DNA of 64,000 nucleotides from Candidatus Thiodictyon syntrophicum (GTDB lineage Bacteria; Pseudomonadota; Gammaproteobacteria; Chromatiales; Chromatiaceae): the NCBI RefSeq assembly GCF_002813775.1, contig NZ_CP020370.1, forward strand, positions 5,171,501-5,235,500. Reading direction: 5' to 3'. Of the stretch, positions 18,367 through 27,969 are shown one piece after another. The notes below the pieces were generated by a model. That model was given only the letters and a program-made list of their open reading frames with translations, ran no database searches and had not been told where the DNA came from. The translations under genes and the position numbers were made by a program. How positions within the stretch are numbered: position 1 is the first letter of the stretch; every line of letters begins with the position of its first letter.

Positions 18367-21300
18367 TCAGCGCCGCTCCACCAGCACAAAGGGCGCCCAA
18401 TAGGCCGGGTCCTGCCGACGCGGGTCCGCCTTGTCCCCGATCCATCCCAGCCGCGCCGCGCGCAGGGCGTCGGACGGGTCGCTGTTGGGTCCGGCGCTGA
18501 GCCAGCGGCGGTAGAAGTCGCCCATGAACTCGGCGGCCAGCGCATCGTCGAGCGGCCACAGTGACATCAGCACGGCCTGGGCCCCGGCAATCTGGAAGGC
18601 GCGCACGAGACCATAGACCCCCTCGGAGCGGTCCAGCGCCCCGCGGCCGGTGTCGCAGGCGGACAGGGTCACCAGCCGGGTCCCCTCCAGGTTGAGATCC
18701 TGCGCCTCCAGTGCATAGAGGATGCCGTCCTGGTGGCCCGGGCCGAGCTTGCCCGTAAGGCCCAGGTTGGCCCCGGCCAGCGCCAGCCCGGCGAGCGTCA
18801 GGGGCCGGTCCGTCCCATCCGCCCGGGCGGCCAGAAAGAAGCCGTGGGTCGCAAGATGCAGCACCAGCGGCGGCTCGGTGATCGCGCTCAGGCTGGACTC
18901 GGCCGCCTCCGGCCCGGTCAGGACCCGTGCCTTACGGTTGAAATAGTCCCAGAACGAGCGCCCGACCGCCGCGGCCTCGGGACCGGTCTGCGGGAGCGGC
19001 TTGAAGCTGCCGCGCTCGGCGCGCAGCCGCTCGTTCAAAGGAGCCGGGGCGTCCCGCCCCGGCGCACCAACAACCGCCGTCGCCTCCACCCCAGCCTCCG
19101 CCGCCGGAAACCGCTCGTAATCCACCCCGCCCATCGCGATCATCCCCACCGCCTCCCCGCCCGCCTCCAGCGGCAAAAGGTCGCGCCCGGTGCCCAGTTC
19201 CCGCAGCGACTGGCGCTCGACCCAGTAGCGCCCGTCGGGGAGCTTGAGCCGCGCGAAGGGCATCAGGTCCAGCGCCCCGTCCGGGGCCAGGTACAGGATG
19301 GAGAAGCCGGCCAGGGTCTTGTCCAGTGCGCCGAACAGGGTCCGGTAGAGGGTCCGGGCGGACTCATCGGCGGACTGATTGACGGCCGCCAGGCGGGCGC
19401 GGACCTCCTCCGGCTTGGCCGGCGCGGCCGGGTCGAGCGCGTCGGCGCAGGCCGGGCGGGGGTCGGGGGCGGCCAGGAGTTGGTTGAGACAGAGAGCCTC
19501 GCGGGTCAGGCGGGTCAGGTCCGCCTGGAGCGGGGTCGTGGCCGAGACGGGACCCAGGTCGAAGATGCGCAGCGTCGGGGGCTCCTTGGGTTTCTTCTTC
19601 CCGGACCGCTTCCCGGCGTGGCTGCCCGTATCAGTCTCCGCCGCCGGCTGCGCGCTCGTCAGTACGGCGAGCCAGCGGTCCTCGCCGAACTTCCCGGTCT
19701 TGAAATCGACCGGCTTGAAGGCGCGGAGTTCCAGCAGTGCCGCACCGCGCGGCAGGGCCGCCTGGACCGACTCCCACTCCACCGAGCGGCCAGCCACCTG
19801 GCCGCGAAAGCGGCGGCTCAATCCGGCCAGTTCGGTCTCCAGCCGCTCCAATTCGGCCAGTTCGGCGGCTGTCACCTTGGGGTCCGGCTTGGGCAGATTG
19901 ACTAACCGGCTCAGTTCGCTACGCGCCTGACGGAGACGCCCGCCCAGGTCCATCACCCGCGGGTCTCGGCTGGTACGGGTCAGCCGCGCGATCACCGCCT
20001 CCTCGTCGCCCGCCAGGCGCTTCCAGCGCAACAGGATGTCCGCCGCCAGTGGCAGCGCGGCGCTGTCTGGGTGGGCCAGGGCCAGGGTGAAGACGATGTC
20101 CTGAAGCCCGGACTCCGTGACCAGCCATTGGCGGCGCACCAATTCTGAGCCGGTGGTATCCAACTGGCGCCCGACGAAGGTCCGCAAGCGGCCGTCGATC
20201 ACCCGCAACTCGGCGAGGGCAGGGGCCAAGCGGCCCTGGTTGACTAAGATAGGCGCCAGGTTGCCTTGGACCCGAATAGTATTCGGATGGTACTCGCCAA
20301 GCACTCGCTCACTAATACCCAGCGCCCGGCGCAAAAGAAGTTCCGCATCGCGATAGCGGCCTTTGGCCCAGTACAAGCCGGCCAGGTTGTTTACGCTTGT
20401 GAGGGTATGCGGATGCTCAACTCCCAGCACCCGCTCGCAAACATGCAACGTCTGGCGGTAGAGCCTCTCGGCCTTTTCGTAGCTGCCCTGGTCCTGGTAC
20501 AGACCTGCGAGGTTGTTAGCACTCTGGAGCGTATCCGGATGCTCCGCCCCCAGCACCCGCTCGCGGGCGGCCAACGTCCGGCGGTAGAGCGGTTCCGCCT
20601 CAGCGTAGCGGCCCAAACCCGTGTAAAGCAAAGCGAGGTTGTTGGCGCTCTGGAGAGTCTGCGGATGCTCGGCGCCTAAGACCCGTGTGCTGGTCTCCAA
20701 CGCTCGCCGGTAGAACGACTCCGCCTCATCGTTGCGATCTTGAGTCCGGTACAGTTCGGCGAGGTTGTTGACGCTCGAAAGGGTATCCGGATGCTCGGCC
20801 CCCAGCACCCGTTCGCTCGCTTCAAACGTCCGACGCAGGAGCGGCTCCGCCTCACCATACCGGCCTTGGGCTAGGTACAGGCTGGCCAGATTGTTGACAC
20901 TTGATAGGGTATCCGGATTGTCGTGTCCCAGCACCCGCTCGCTGGCCTCCAGCGTCCGCCGCAGGAGCGGCTCCGCCTCGCCAAAGCGGGCCTGAAAATA
21001 GTAAAGGCTTGCGAGGATGGCGGCACTCTTGAGGGTCTGCGGATGCTCGGCCCCCAGCGCCCGCTCATTAGCCACAAACCCGCGGTAGCAAAGCGGCTCC
21101 GCCTCACTGTAGCGGCCCTGGGTCAGATACAGGCCAGCGAGGTTGTTGACGCTCGAAAGGGTATCCGGATGGTTGGGCCCCAGCACTCGCTCGCGGGCCT
21201 CCAGCGCCCGGCGGAGGAGTGGCTCCGCCTCACCATAGCGGCCTTGGGAGTAGTACAGGCCAGCCAGGTTGTTGACGCTTGCGAGGGTATCCGGATGCTC

Positions 21301-21567
21301 GGCCCCCAGCACGCGCTCGCCGTGATCAAGGGCAATGCGGGCGAACGGCTCGGCGTCAGCATGGCGGCCTTCTTCCAAGAGCCCGACGGTAATGCGGTTC
21401 AAGACATCCACCACCGCTACCGCATCCGGCTCCACCCCGGTCTGCTCGCGCAACGCGGCGGTCACCTCATCGATCAGCGCCTGCTCACCGCCATCCTCCC
21501 CCCCGCCCACCGGCCCGGCGAGGATCAGCGCGAAGACCAATGCAAGGGTGCGGACGAAGTCTGACAT
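18367..21567 (-). CDS. Exported TPR-CHAT caspase-like protease
   Basis: 1066-residue protein with a hydrophobic signal-like N-terminus (VRTLALVFALILAGPVGG), about nine 42-residue tetratricopeptide units of the kinesin-light-chain/TPR_12 type (ERVLGAEHPDTLxSVNNLAxLYxxQGRYxEAEPL), a central helical region, and a C-terminal CHAT domain. The CHAT catalytic pair is visible as His908 in LHLATHGFF and Cys971 in LSACDTGRG. CHAT proteins are caspase-like cysteine proteases, often in signalling or cell-death pathways. Substrate unknown. A shorter paralogue lies at 27970-30417, and both stand divergently from an Rpn-like nuclease gene. Confidence 0.9.
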   Translation of the reverse strand: MSDFVRTLALVFALILAGPVGGGEDGGEQALIDEVTAALREQTGVEPDAVAVVDVLNRITVGLLEEGRHADAEPFARIALDHGERVLGAEHPDTLASVNNLAGLYYSQGRYGEAEPLLRRALEARERVLGPNHPDTLSSVNNLAGLYLTQGRYSEAEPLCYRGFVANERALGAEHPQTLKSAAILASLYYFQARFGEAEPLLRRTLEASERVLGHDNPDTLSSVNNLASLYLAQGRYGEAEPLLRRTFEASERVLGAEHPDTLSSVNNLAELYRTQDRNDEAESFYRRALETSTRVLGAEHPQTLQSANNLALLYTGLGRYAEAEPLYRRTLAARERVLGAEHPDTLQSANNLAGLYQDQGSYEKAERLYRQTLHVCERVLGVEHPHTLTSVNNLAGLYWAKGRYRDAELLLRRALGISERVLGEYHPNTIRVQGNLAPILVNQGRLAPALAELRVIDGRLRTFVGRQLDTTGSELVRRQWLVTESGLQDIVFTLALAHPDSAALPLAADILLRWKRLAGDEEAVIARLTRTSRDPRVMDLGGRLRQARSELSRLVNLPKPDPKVTAAELAELERLETELAGLSRRFRGQVAGRSVEWESVQAALPRGAALLELRAFKPVDFKTGKFGEDRWLAVLTSAQPAAETDTGSHAGKRSGKKKPKEPPTLRIFDLGPVSATTPLQADLTRLTREALCLNQLLAAPDPRPACADALDPAAPAKPEEVRARLAAVNQSADESARTLYRTLFGALDKTLAGFSILYLAPDGALDLMPFARLKLPDGRYWVERQSLRELGTGRDLLPLEAGGEAVGMIAMGGVDYERFPAAEAGVEATAVVGAPGRDAPAPLNERLRAERGSFKPLPQTGPEAAAVGRSFWDYFNRKARVLTGPEAAESSLSAITEPPLVLHLATHGFFLAARADGTDRPLTLAGLALAGANLGLTGKLGPGHQDGILYALEAQDLNLEGTRLVTLSACDTGRGALDRSEGVYGLVRAFQIAGAQAVLMSLWPLDDALAAEFMGDFYRRWLSAGPNSDPSDALRAARLGWIGDKADPRRQDPAYWAPFVLVERR

Positions 21568-21673
21568 GGTGAGGCTCCGTGACCATCGTAAGGTGAACTC
21601 CGGATGAGCTTGTACCCGTACAACAGACCGGAGGTCGAGGCTTCAGCCGGATGCGGCGCCGCTGCCCGCTAAA

Positions 21674-23612
21674 CCGAAGTTCCAGCGAGAACCATTCTCA
21701 TCTTCGTCGCAAGCCCTTGAAATTTTTGTTCAATAGGTACTTGTTGCCGTCATTCCGCTCTAAAGTGTACCCATGTAAACGGTCGTAGATAGCTTGTTAT
21801 TTCGAGTTTTCCTGCTATATTTTTTCCCATGTACATCGACATCGTTCCAAACCGCAGCTCGCCCCCTGCCATCTTGCTCCGCGAGTCGTTTCGCGAAGGC
21901 AAGAAGATCCTTAAGCGCACCATCGCCAACCTCTCGGCCTTGTCGCTGTCACAAGCCGAGGCGATTCGTGCCGTTCTCAAAGGCAAGCCGTTGGCCGCCG
22001 TTGATGAGGTCTTTGAAATCATCCGCTCGCGCGCGCATGGTGCGGTCAATGCGATCAGGCTGGCGATGGAGCACCTGCGGCTGAGTGCGCTCTTGGGGCG
22101 CGAAGCCTGCCGAGAGCGGGATCTGGTGCTGGCGATGATCGCCGCCCGGGTGCTAGACCCGCAAAGCAAACTGGCGACCACGCGCAGTTGGGAGCACAGC
22201 ACCCTGGGCGAGCTGTTCGGGGTCAGTGATGCTGATGAAAATGAGCTGTACGCGGCCTTGGATTGGCTGCGGGAGCGTCAGGCGGTCATTGAGCAACGAT
22301 TGCCCAAGCGCCACCTGCACGAGGGGGGCCGCGTGCTCTACGACCTCTCGTCGAGCTATTTCGAGGGTGAGTCCTGCCCCCTGGCCGCGCGTGGCTACTC
22401 CCGTGACGGGAAGAAGGGGCTGCTGCAAGTCAACTACGGCTTGCTGACTGATGCGCGCGGTTGTCCGGTGGCCATCTCGGCCTTTGCGGGCAATACCACT
22501 GACCCCGAGACCTTGATGGCGCAGGTGGATCAGCTGCAACACGACTTTGCCCTGCAATCGGTCATCCTGGTGGGGGATCGCGGAATGATCTCGCAAACCC
22601 AGGTTGAGGCCCTGCGGGAGCGTGCCGGAGTGGCGTGGATCACGGCACTCAAGAGCGGGGCGATTCGCCAACTGGCGGCGGCCGGTACGCTCCAGATGGA
22701 TTTATTCGACGAGCGCAATCTCTTTGAATGCACCGACGAGGACTTTCCCGGCGAGCGGCTGATCGCGTGTCGCAATCCGCAACTGGCGAAATTGCGTGCG
22801 GCTAAGCGGCGCCAGCTCCTCGCGGCCACCACCACCGAATTAGAGACGGTACAACGGATGGTCGCCAATGGCCGACTGAAGGATCCGGACAAGATCGGCG
22901 TGCGGGTCGGGCGCGTGATCAACAAGTACAAGATGGCCAAGCATGTCGTGCTGGACATCACCGCCACGCAGTTCGTTTTCCATATCGATGAGGAGTCGGT
23001 GGCCGCAGAGGCGGCGCTGGACGGGCTCTACGTCATTCGCACGCCCCTGCCGGTCGCGCAGGTCAGCAGCGCCGAGGTCGTACTCCATTACAAGGGGTTG
23101 AGTCACGTCGAGGCGGCGTTCCGCTCGTTGAAAAGCGATGATCTACAGATTCGTCCGATCTACCACCATACCGAAGAGCGGGTGCGTGCCCATCTGTTTC
23201 TATGCATGCTCGCCTATTACGTCAAATGGCACATGGGCGAGGCGTGGCGCAGTCTTCTGTTCGCCGATGAAGATCAGGAGCGTCTCACCCAGCGCGATCC
23301 CGTGGCGCCCGCGACCCGTTCGGACGCGGCTTTGGAAAAAGTGGCGAGCAAGCGACTCGCCGACGGCTCACCGGCGCACAGCTTCCGGACCCTTCTCAAT
23401 GAACTAGCCACCATCGTTCGCAATACCTGCCGACGTAAACAGGCCAGTGCCGATGAGGCGCTGTTCAACATCGACACCACTCCTAACCCCAAGCAGCAGA
23501 CGGCATTCGATTTGATCAAAACGATCCGCGTGTAGCCAGACGTTTGCACGACGATTTTCTGAAAAATAAAGAGAATCAATAGCCTATCGCTTAGGCGATG
23601 CTGGAACTTCGG
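21674..23612 (+). mobile_element. IS1634-family insertion sequence with 13-bp IRs and 6-bp TSD
   Basis: 1939-bp element. The left end reads CCGAAGTTCCAGC (21674-21686) and the right end is its exact reverse complement (23600-23612). The 6-bp GCTAAA directly outside both ends (21668-21673 and 23613-23618) is a target-site duplication. It holds one intact transposase gene. It inserted in the intergenic region between the first CHAT gene and its divergent nuclease partner. Confidence 0.9.
21829..23535 (+). CDS. IS1634-family transposase (DDE, IS4-like fold)
   Basis: 568-residue transposase, full length for the IS1634 group. Visible features: an N-terminal helical part (SLSQAEAIRAVLKGKPLA), the first catalytic-region strand VLYDLSSSYFEG, the LVGDRGMIS motif that carries a catalytic Asp, and the late YKGLSHVEAAFRSLKSDDL region containing the expected Glu, with HTEERVRAHLFLCMLAYYV after it. 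No frameshift or stop interrupts it, so the element may be active. The ATG follows a T-rich leader inside the IS; codon use is less GC-biased than in the host genes, consistent with transfer. Confidence 0.92.
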   Translation: MYIDIVPNRSSPPAILLRESFREGKKILKRTIANLSALSLSQAEAIRAVLKGKPLAAVDEVFEIIRSRAHGAVNAIRLAMEHLRLSALLGREACRERDLVLAMIAARVLDPQSKLATTRSWEHSTLGELFGVSDADENELYAALDWLRERQAVIEQRLPKRHLHEGGRVLYDLSSSYFEGESCPLAARGYSRDGKKGLLQVNYGLLTDARGCPVAISAFAGNTTDPETLMAQVDQLQHDFALQSVILVGDRGMISQTQVEALRERAGVAWITALKSGAIRQLAAAGTLQMDLFDERNLFECTDEDFPGERLIACRNPQLAKLRAAKRRQLLAATTTELETVQRMVANGRLKDPDKIGVRVGRVINKYKMAKHVVLDITATQFVFHIDEESVAAEAALDGLYVIRTPLPVAQVSSAEVVLHYKGLSHVEAAFRSLKSDDLQIRPIYHHTEERVRAHLFLCMLAYYVKWHMGEAWRSLLFADEDQERLTQRDPVAPATRSDAALEKVASKRLADGSPAHSFRTLLNELATIVRNTCRRKQASADEALFNIDTTPNPKQQTAFDLIKTIRV

Positions 23613-24377
23613 GCTAAAGCGTCGGCCTCCGGTCGAGTCGCCCCGGTCGTGGGAGGTCGAGTTGGGAACCTGGGCGCGACCCGGTGGCCCCGGGCCGCGG
23701 GCAGCGCATCCACGCATAGACTAAGATACCGCCTTCACGACCCTTTTGTCCCTTCACCGCGGCGCCGGCCTTCAGGCCCGGGCACCCGCGCCACGGTGCC
23801 CGCGCGAGGATCGACCTGCCCACCCTGGACTTGACCGAGGTCCCGGACCGGCTTTATCACCGGCTTGAACATGATCAACTGGCACCGCCTCTTCGGCCTG
23901 GCCCTGGAAGACTACTTCACCGGTACCCGCTATGCGGTGGAGATGGAGAAGGACGTCGCGCGCAAGCGCCAGGTCCTGGATGTCGTCATCGTGCGCGGGA
24001 CGGGCGAGGCGCTGGTCGACCCCTGCGACGGTCTGGAAGACCTCAAACCGCACAACCTCCTGACCTACAAATCGGGTCAGGAGAGCCTGGACGCCTGGGC
24101 GATCGAGGAACTGATCGGCCACTACGTCAACTACCGCAAGGCGTTCGCGCCCCGGGAGCCGGCCGCCCGGTTCGGGCTCTATGCGGTCACCACACGCCGC
24201 CCCCGCGCACTGGCGGAACAGGTTACGCTGACGCCGGTCAAACCCGGGGTCTACCGGCTGCCGGTCGTGGGCCGCACGATTACGCTGATCGTGCTGCGCG
24301 AGGTGGAGCCCTGCCCGCGCAACGCCCTGTGGGAGATCTTCAGCTTTGAAGCAGCGAAGGTCGCCGCCGGGGCCGGC

Positions 24378-26434
24378 CAGGGCTCCGTCGAGTTCACCCG
24401 TAGCCCCTTGAGCTTGTGACCGATGTTCGCAGAACTGGATTTTCGGCCCGAAATGTCTTACAACAGTCGGCATGGCCGAAATTCCTTGCCAGTCCTGCCG
24501 CCCCGCGTCGGAGTTACTCCGGCGTCTGGAGGTCCGCCTGATCCTGCCCGGGGAGCGGGACGCGTGGGATGCGCTGGTCGAGGCGCATCATTACCTGGGC
24601 CTACGCTCGTTATTCGGCAAGACCTTACGCTACGTTGCCACGCTTGATGGGTGCTGGCTGGCGCTGCTCGGCTGGCAGGCGGCGGCGCTCAAGTGCGCGG
24701 CCCGCGATGCCTGGATCGGTTGGCCGCGGGTGCTGCACTATCAACGCCTGCATCTGCTGGCCAACAACGCCCGGTTCTTGATCCTCCCCGCCACCGGGCG
24801 CGTCCCTAATCTGGCCTCGCGCATCCTGGCGCTGAACCTGCGGCGCCTGTCCGACGATTGGCTGCGCGTCCATGGTCACCGCCTGTTGCTGGCCGAGACC
24901 TTCGTCGATCCAACGCGTTTTACCGGTGCCTGTTACCGCGCCGCCAACTGGCAGGTGGTCGGCACCACGCGCGGCTTTGCGCGCTGCAACGGCCGCTATA
25001 CCCCCCATGGCGAACCCAAGCAGGCACTCGTCTATCCGTTGCACCCACGCGCCCGGGCGCTGTTGTGCGCCCCCGTGCTACCCGCCCCTTGGAGCACGCC
25101 AATGCAATCCGTCACCCTGACCACGGCCCAGATGCAGGACCTGCAGCAGCGTCTGCGCGCGCTGCCCGATCGGCGCCGTCCGCGCGGTAAACGCCATCCC
25201 CAGGCCACGGTGTTGAGCATCGGCCTCGCCGCCGTACTCGCCGGCAACCGCGGCTATACCGCGCTCGCCGAGTGGGCAGCGCGCCTGACCCAGGCCCAAC
25301 TCAAGCGTCTACACGCCCGCTACAATCCCCGCACCGAGCGCTTCGAGCCACCCTCCGAGCCGACCTTGCGCCGCGTCCTGCAAGCCAGCGACGTTGCCGC
25401 CATTGATGCCACCTTGAGTGACTGGCTGCTCGGCCTCGTCGCTGCCGACGATGCCGTGGCCGTCGATGGTAAGGCCCTGCGCGGGGCGGTGCGCCCCGAC
25501 GGCACCCAGGTGCATCTGCTCAGCGCGTTCCTCCAAGATCAGGGCGTGACCGTGGCGCAGCGCGAGATCCCGGCCAAGACCAACGAGATCCCGGAGCTCA
25601 AACCGCTGCTCGCACCCTTGGACCTCACGGGACGGGTGGTCACCGCCGATGCGCTGCATACCCAACGCGAGACCGCGCGCTTCCTGGTCGAGGAGAAACA
25701 GGCCCACTATTTTTTCACGGTCAAAGAAAATCAGCCCACCCTCTATGCCGACCTCAGCGCCCTGACCGAGGCGCATTTCCCCCCTCTGCACCACGACCCT
25801 CGATAAGGGCCATGGGCGCCTGGAGCAGCGCCGCTTGATGGCCTCCACGGCCCTCAACGACTACGTCAACTTCCCCCACGTCGCCCAGGTCTGTCGCATC
25901 GAACGCGCCGTCACCGAACTCACGTCGGGCAAGCAACGCGACGAGACGGTGTTCGCCGTGACCAGCCTGCCACCGCAGTTGGCCGACCCGCCGCGACTCC
26001 TGCAACTCAACCGCGGCCACTGGGGCATCGAGAACCGCTCCCATTATGTCCGCGACGTCACCTTCGACGAGGATCGCTCGCGCGTGCGCGTCGGCCACGG
26101 ACCGGCCATCATGGCCAGCCTGCGCAACTTCGCCATCGCCTTGGCTCGTCTGCACGGCTTTACCAATATCGCCAGCGCCCTGCGCGCCTTCGCTCACCAA
26201 CCGCGCCGGGCCCTGGCCGCCATCGGCGTCTGACACCCGACGCCGCTGACGCTGACGCACGGCCGCTCCGGCGGAGGCTGGCGCTCGCCTGCGCCCGCGC
26301 ACTTCCCCTTCGCGCGCCTCGCCCAACCCCGCGATCGTCTTCGCCAGATCTACCGCCCGACCGTCACCCGCGCGCTTCGCATCGCCCGAGGCCCCCGCCG
26401 CTACGTCAAGCCCCCGGACTTTGACGGGACCCTG
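24378..26434 (+). mobile_element. ISAs1-family insertion sequence with 10-bp TSD
   Basis: 2057-bp element bounded by imperfect inverted repeats: CAGGGCTCCGTCGAGTTC on the left and CAGGGTCCCGTCAAAGTC (reverse complement of the right end). The 10-bp CGGGGCCGGC occurs directly outside each end (24368-24377 and 26435-26444), within the 8-10 bp target duplication expected for this family. It carries a DruA-like domain upstream of, and in frame with, the transposase domain. The last 200 bases (26234-26434) hold no gene. Confidence 0.9.
24472..26233 (+). pseudogene. DruA-like (DUF4338) / ISAs1-family transposase fusion, frameshifted
   Basis: One frame (24472-25806) joins two domains. Residues 1-205 resemble DUF4338/DruA (LVEAHHYLGLRSLFGKTLRY, LAETFVDPTRFTGACYRAANW). 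From residue 211 an ISAs1 transposase begins (LQQRLRALPDRRRPRGKRHP; VAVDGKALRGAVRPDG with a catalytic Asp; YFFTVKENQP). The frame ends at DPR-stop, but the next frame continues the transposase (from TTLDKGHGRLEQRRLMAST to 26233, including HWGIENRSHYVRDVTFDEDRS). The break is near a run of six C at 25779-25784. It may be a disabling indel or a programmed frameshift; I favour the former. Confidence 0.8.
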
Positions 26435-26824
26435 CGGGGCCGGCATGTACCAGTGGCGCCAGGACGACCATTTCCCGATACTTGAAGAAATCTACCGACG
26501 CTACCGCGAGGCGGGTATCCGATGTCATACACCTTTCAAGACTTTCGCCGCGACCTCGCACGCGAGACGCTGCCTGAACTGACCCCGGAGGAGCGGCTGC
26601 GGGGGCTGCCGCCGGAAGAGGTCCTGCGGGGGCTCAGCGACGAAGACGCTGACCGGCTCAAAGAACTGTTGGAGCGTCGCAAGTCCGGTCGGCCGTGACC
26701 TGAATCGATCGCCGGTGTCGGCCGCGAGGTCGGCATCCCTGGCGACCTCCTTCCGGCATCTCACCGCAATGCCGGACACAGCGACGGCAAGGGCCAAACC
26801 CGGGACCCGCAGCGCAACGCCGCC

Positions 26825-27553
26825 CTAACGCGGCCCGCACCCCGGCGGGACCGGGGTCAATTCCATCGCTGCAATCTCAGCGACCGGGACCACCAGGCTC
26901 GGGTGCTGCGGCTTGACCGGGGCGTCCGGCGGGTCGGCGCGGAACAGGGCCAGGACCCCGCCGCTCTGGATCAGCAGCCGGTACTGGCCCGCGGCCAGGG
27001 CCTCGGGCAGGCCCGGGAGCGACTTGGCGAGCATCGAGGCCTCCTTGGACACCACCCGAACCGCGGGGAAGGTACAGAATCCCTCGCCCTCATGGCGGGC
27101 GAAGCTGTCGTCCGCCGTCTGCCGCCCCAGGGCATAGGCGCCCCAGAAAAGGAGCAGGATCAGGCCCGGCCGCAGGACCCGGGCGGCGCCGCGGGTCGCG
27201 GTGCGGGTCTCCGCGCTGAACCGCGGCCAGGGCCGGGCCTGGAGCCGGCGGCGCGCCCAGGGCCAGCAGCGCAGGAAGGGCGCCAGCGCGACCACGACGG
27301 CGCCCGGCACCAGCCACCAGAGGTTCGCCGTCACCACCCAATAGCCGTACATGGCGAAATAGCCGCTGGGGATGCCGAGCCCGATCACCCCCAGGTCGAA
27401 GGATGCGAGCCATTGTTCCGCGTAGCCCCAGCCGGCAACGAACAGCAGCGCGGTGGCGAACGTGACCAGGAGCGTGGCGTCGAGGGCGATCCCGGCGAAG
27501 GACGGCGCGCCCGCCGCCGCGGGCAGCGCTGTCTCGGCCGCGGGCGCGGTCAT
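26825..27553 (-). CDS. Hypothetical membrane protein, 242 aa
   Basis: Three likely transmembrane helices: about residues 22-45 (LDATLLVTFATALLFVAGWG), 72-100 (YWVVTANLWWLVPGAVVVAL) and 128-146 (RPGLILLLFWGAYALG), followed by a C-terminal domain of about 90 residues (VRVVSKEASMLAKSLPG...), probably outside the membrane. No family recognised. It starts 4 bases inside the preceding small exported-protein gene, so the two are translationally coupled. With the upstream CHAT gene on the same strand they could form one transcript. Confidence 0.75.
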   Translation of the reverse strand: MTAPAAETALPAAAGAPSFAGIALDATLLVTFATALLFVAGWGYAEQWLASFDLGVIGLGIPSGYFAMYGYWVVTANLWWLVPGAVVVALAPFLRCWPWARRRLQARPWPRFSAETRTATRGAARVLRPGLILLLFWGAYALGRQTADDSFARHEGEGFCTFPAVRVVSKEASMLAKSLPGLPEALAAGQYRLLIQSGGVLALFRADPPDAPVKPQHPSLVVPVAEIAAMELTPVPPGCGPR

Positions 27554-27882
27554 GGCCGACGCCCCGCCGGGGCGGCGGGGCCCTCATCGCCCGGCCGCAT
27601 GATCGGGGGCAGCGGGGGGCCGCGGCGTCCCTCGCAGAGTTCGCAGGGCGGCGTGCCGGCCGCGATGCGCGTCATCGCCGGCCCGCCCGGGATCTCGACC
27701 CGGTTCGGACCGGACGGGAGGCGGCACTCGACATAACGTGACCGGACCGCCCCGCGGTAGCCCTCGACGCAGTCGTAATAGGGCGTGCGGTCCGGGGCGA
27801 CCAGACAGAAGCAGGACCCGGCCCAGGCGGGGGCGCCCAGGGTGAGCCCGAGACCGAGGGTGAGACGGGCGGCGAGACGCAT
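27550..27882 (-). CDS. Small exported cysteine-containing protein, 110 aa
   Basis: Starts with a clear signal peptide (MRLAARLTLGLGLTLGAPAWA, probable cleavage after AWA). The mature part is short and holds seven visible Cys-type positions in CFCL, YDCVEGY, VECRLP and PPCELCEG, consistent with a periplasmic disulfide-bonded protein. The C-terminus is Pro/Gly-rich. I recognise no family. It lies 87 bases downstream of the second CHAT gene on the same strand and overlaps the membrane protein gene. Confidence 0.65.
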   Translation of the reverse strand: MRLAARLTLGLGLTLGAPAWAGSCFCLVAPDRTPYYDCVEGYRGAVRSRYVECRLPSGPNRVEIPGGPAMTRIAAGTPPCELCEGRRGPPLPPIMRPGDEGPAAPAGRRP

Positions 27883-27969
27883 GGCGGAGGTCCTCCCAAT
27901 GTCCTGAAAGACGATAAGTTTAGCCGACGGACCGGGCAGCCGTCGCGCCGCGGGCGTGGCTTCCCGGCA

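Larger units (their letters stand above)
23871..26698 (+). pseudogene. Rpn-like PD-(D/E)XK family gene, copy 1, split by ISAs1 and frameshifted
   Basis: First of three paralogues (others at 30607 and 31609). The N-terminal 168 codons (MINWHRLFGLALEDYFTGTR...) run to 24377, where the ISAs1-family element enters. The C-terminal part resumes at 26435 with GMYQWRQDDHFPILEEIYRR. Removing the IS and one target duplication restores the paralogue sequence exactly. A second lesion is a missing C at about 26519 (GGTATCCG versus GGTATCCCG in the paralogues), which shifts the frame before the Leu-rich tail. So the gene is dead twice over. Between the IS1634 element and this gene (23613-23870) I see no other gene. 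Confidence 0.88.

Noticed and set aside
20260-21400. Tandem DNA satellite of 126 bp
   Set aside because: The periodicity comes from the 42-residue TPR units of the CHAT protein in one intact frame.
23831-24349. Arg/Pro/Gly-rich frame opening over nuclease copy 1
   Set aside because: Out-of-frame shadow of the conserved MINWHRLFG gene; the same shadow occurs over the other two copies.
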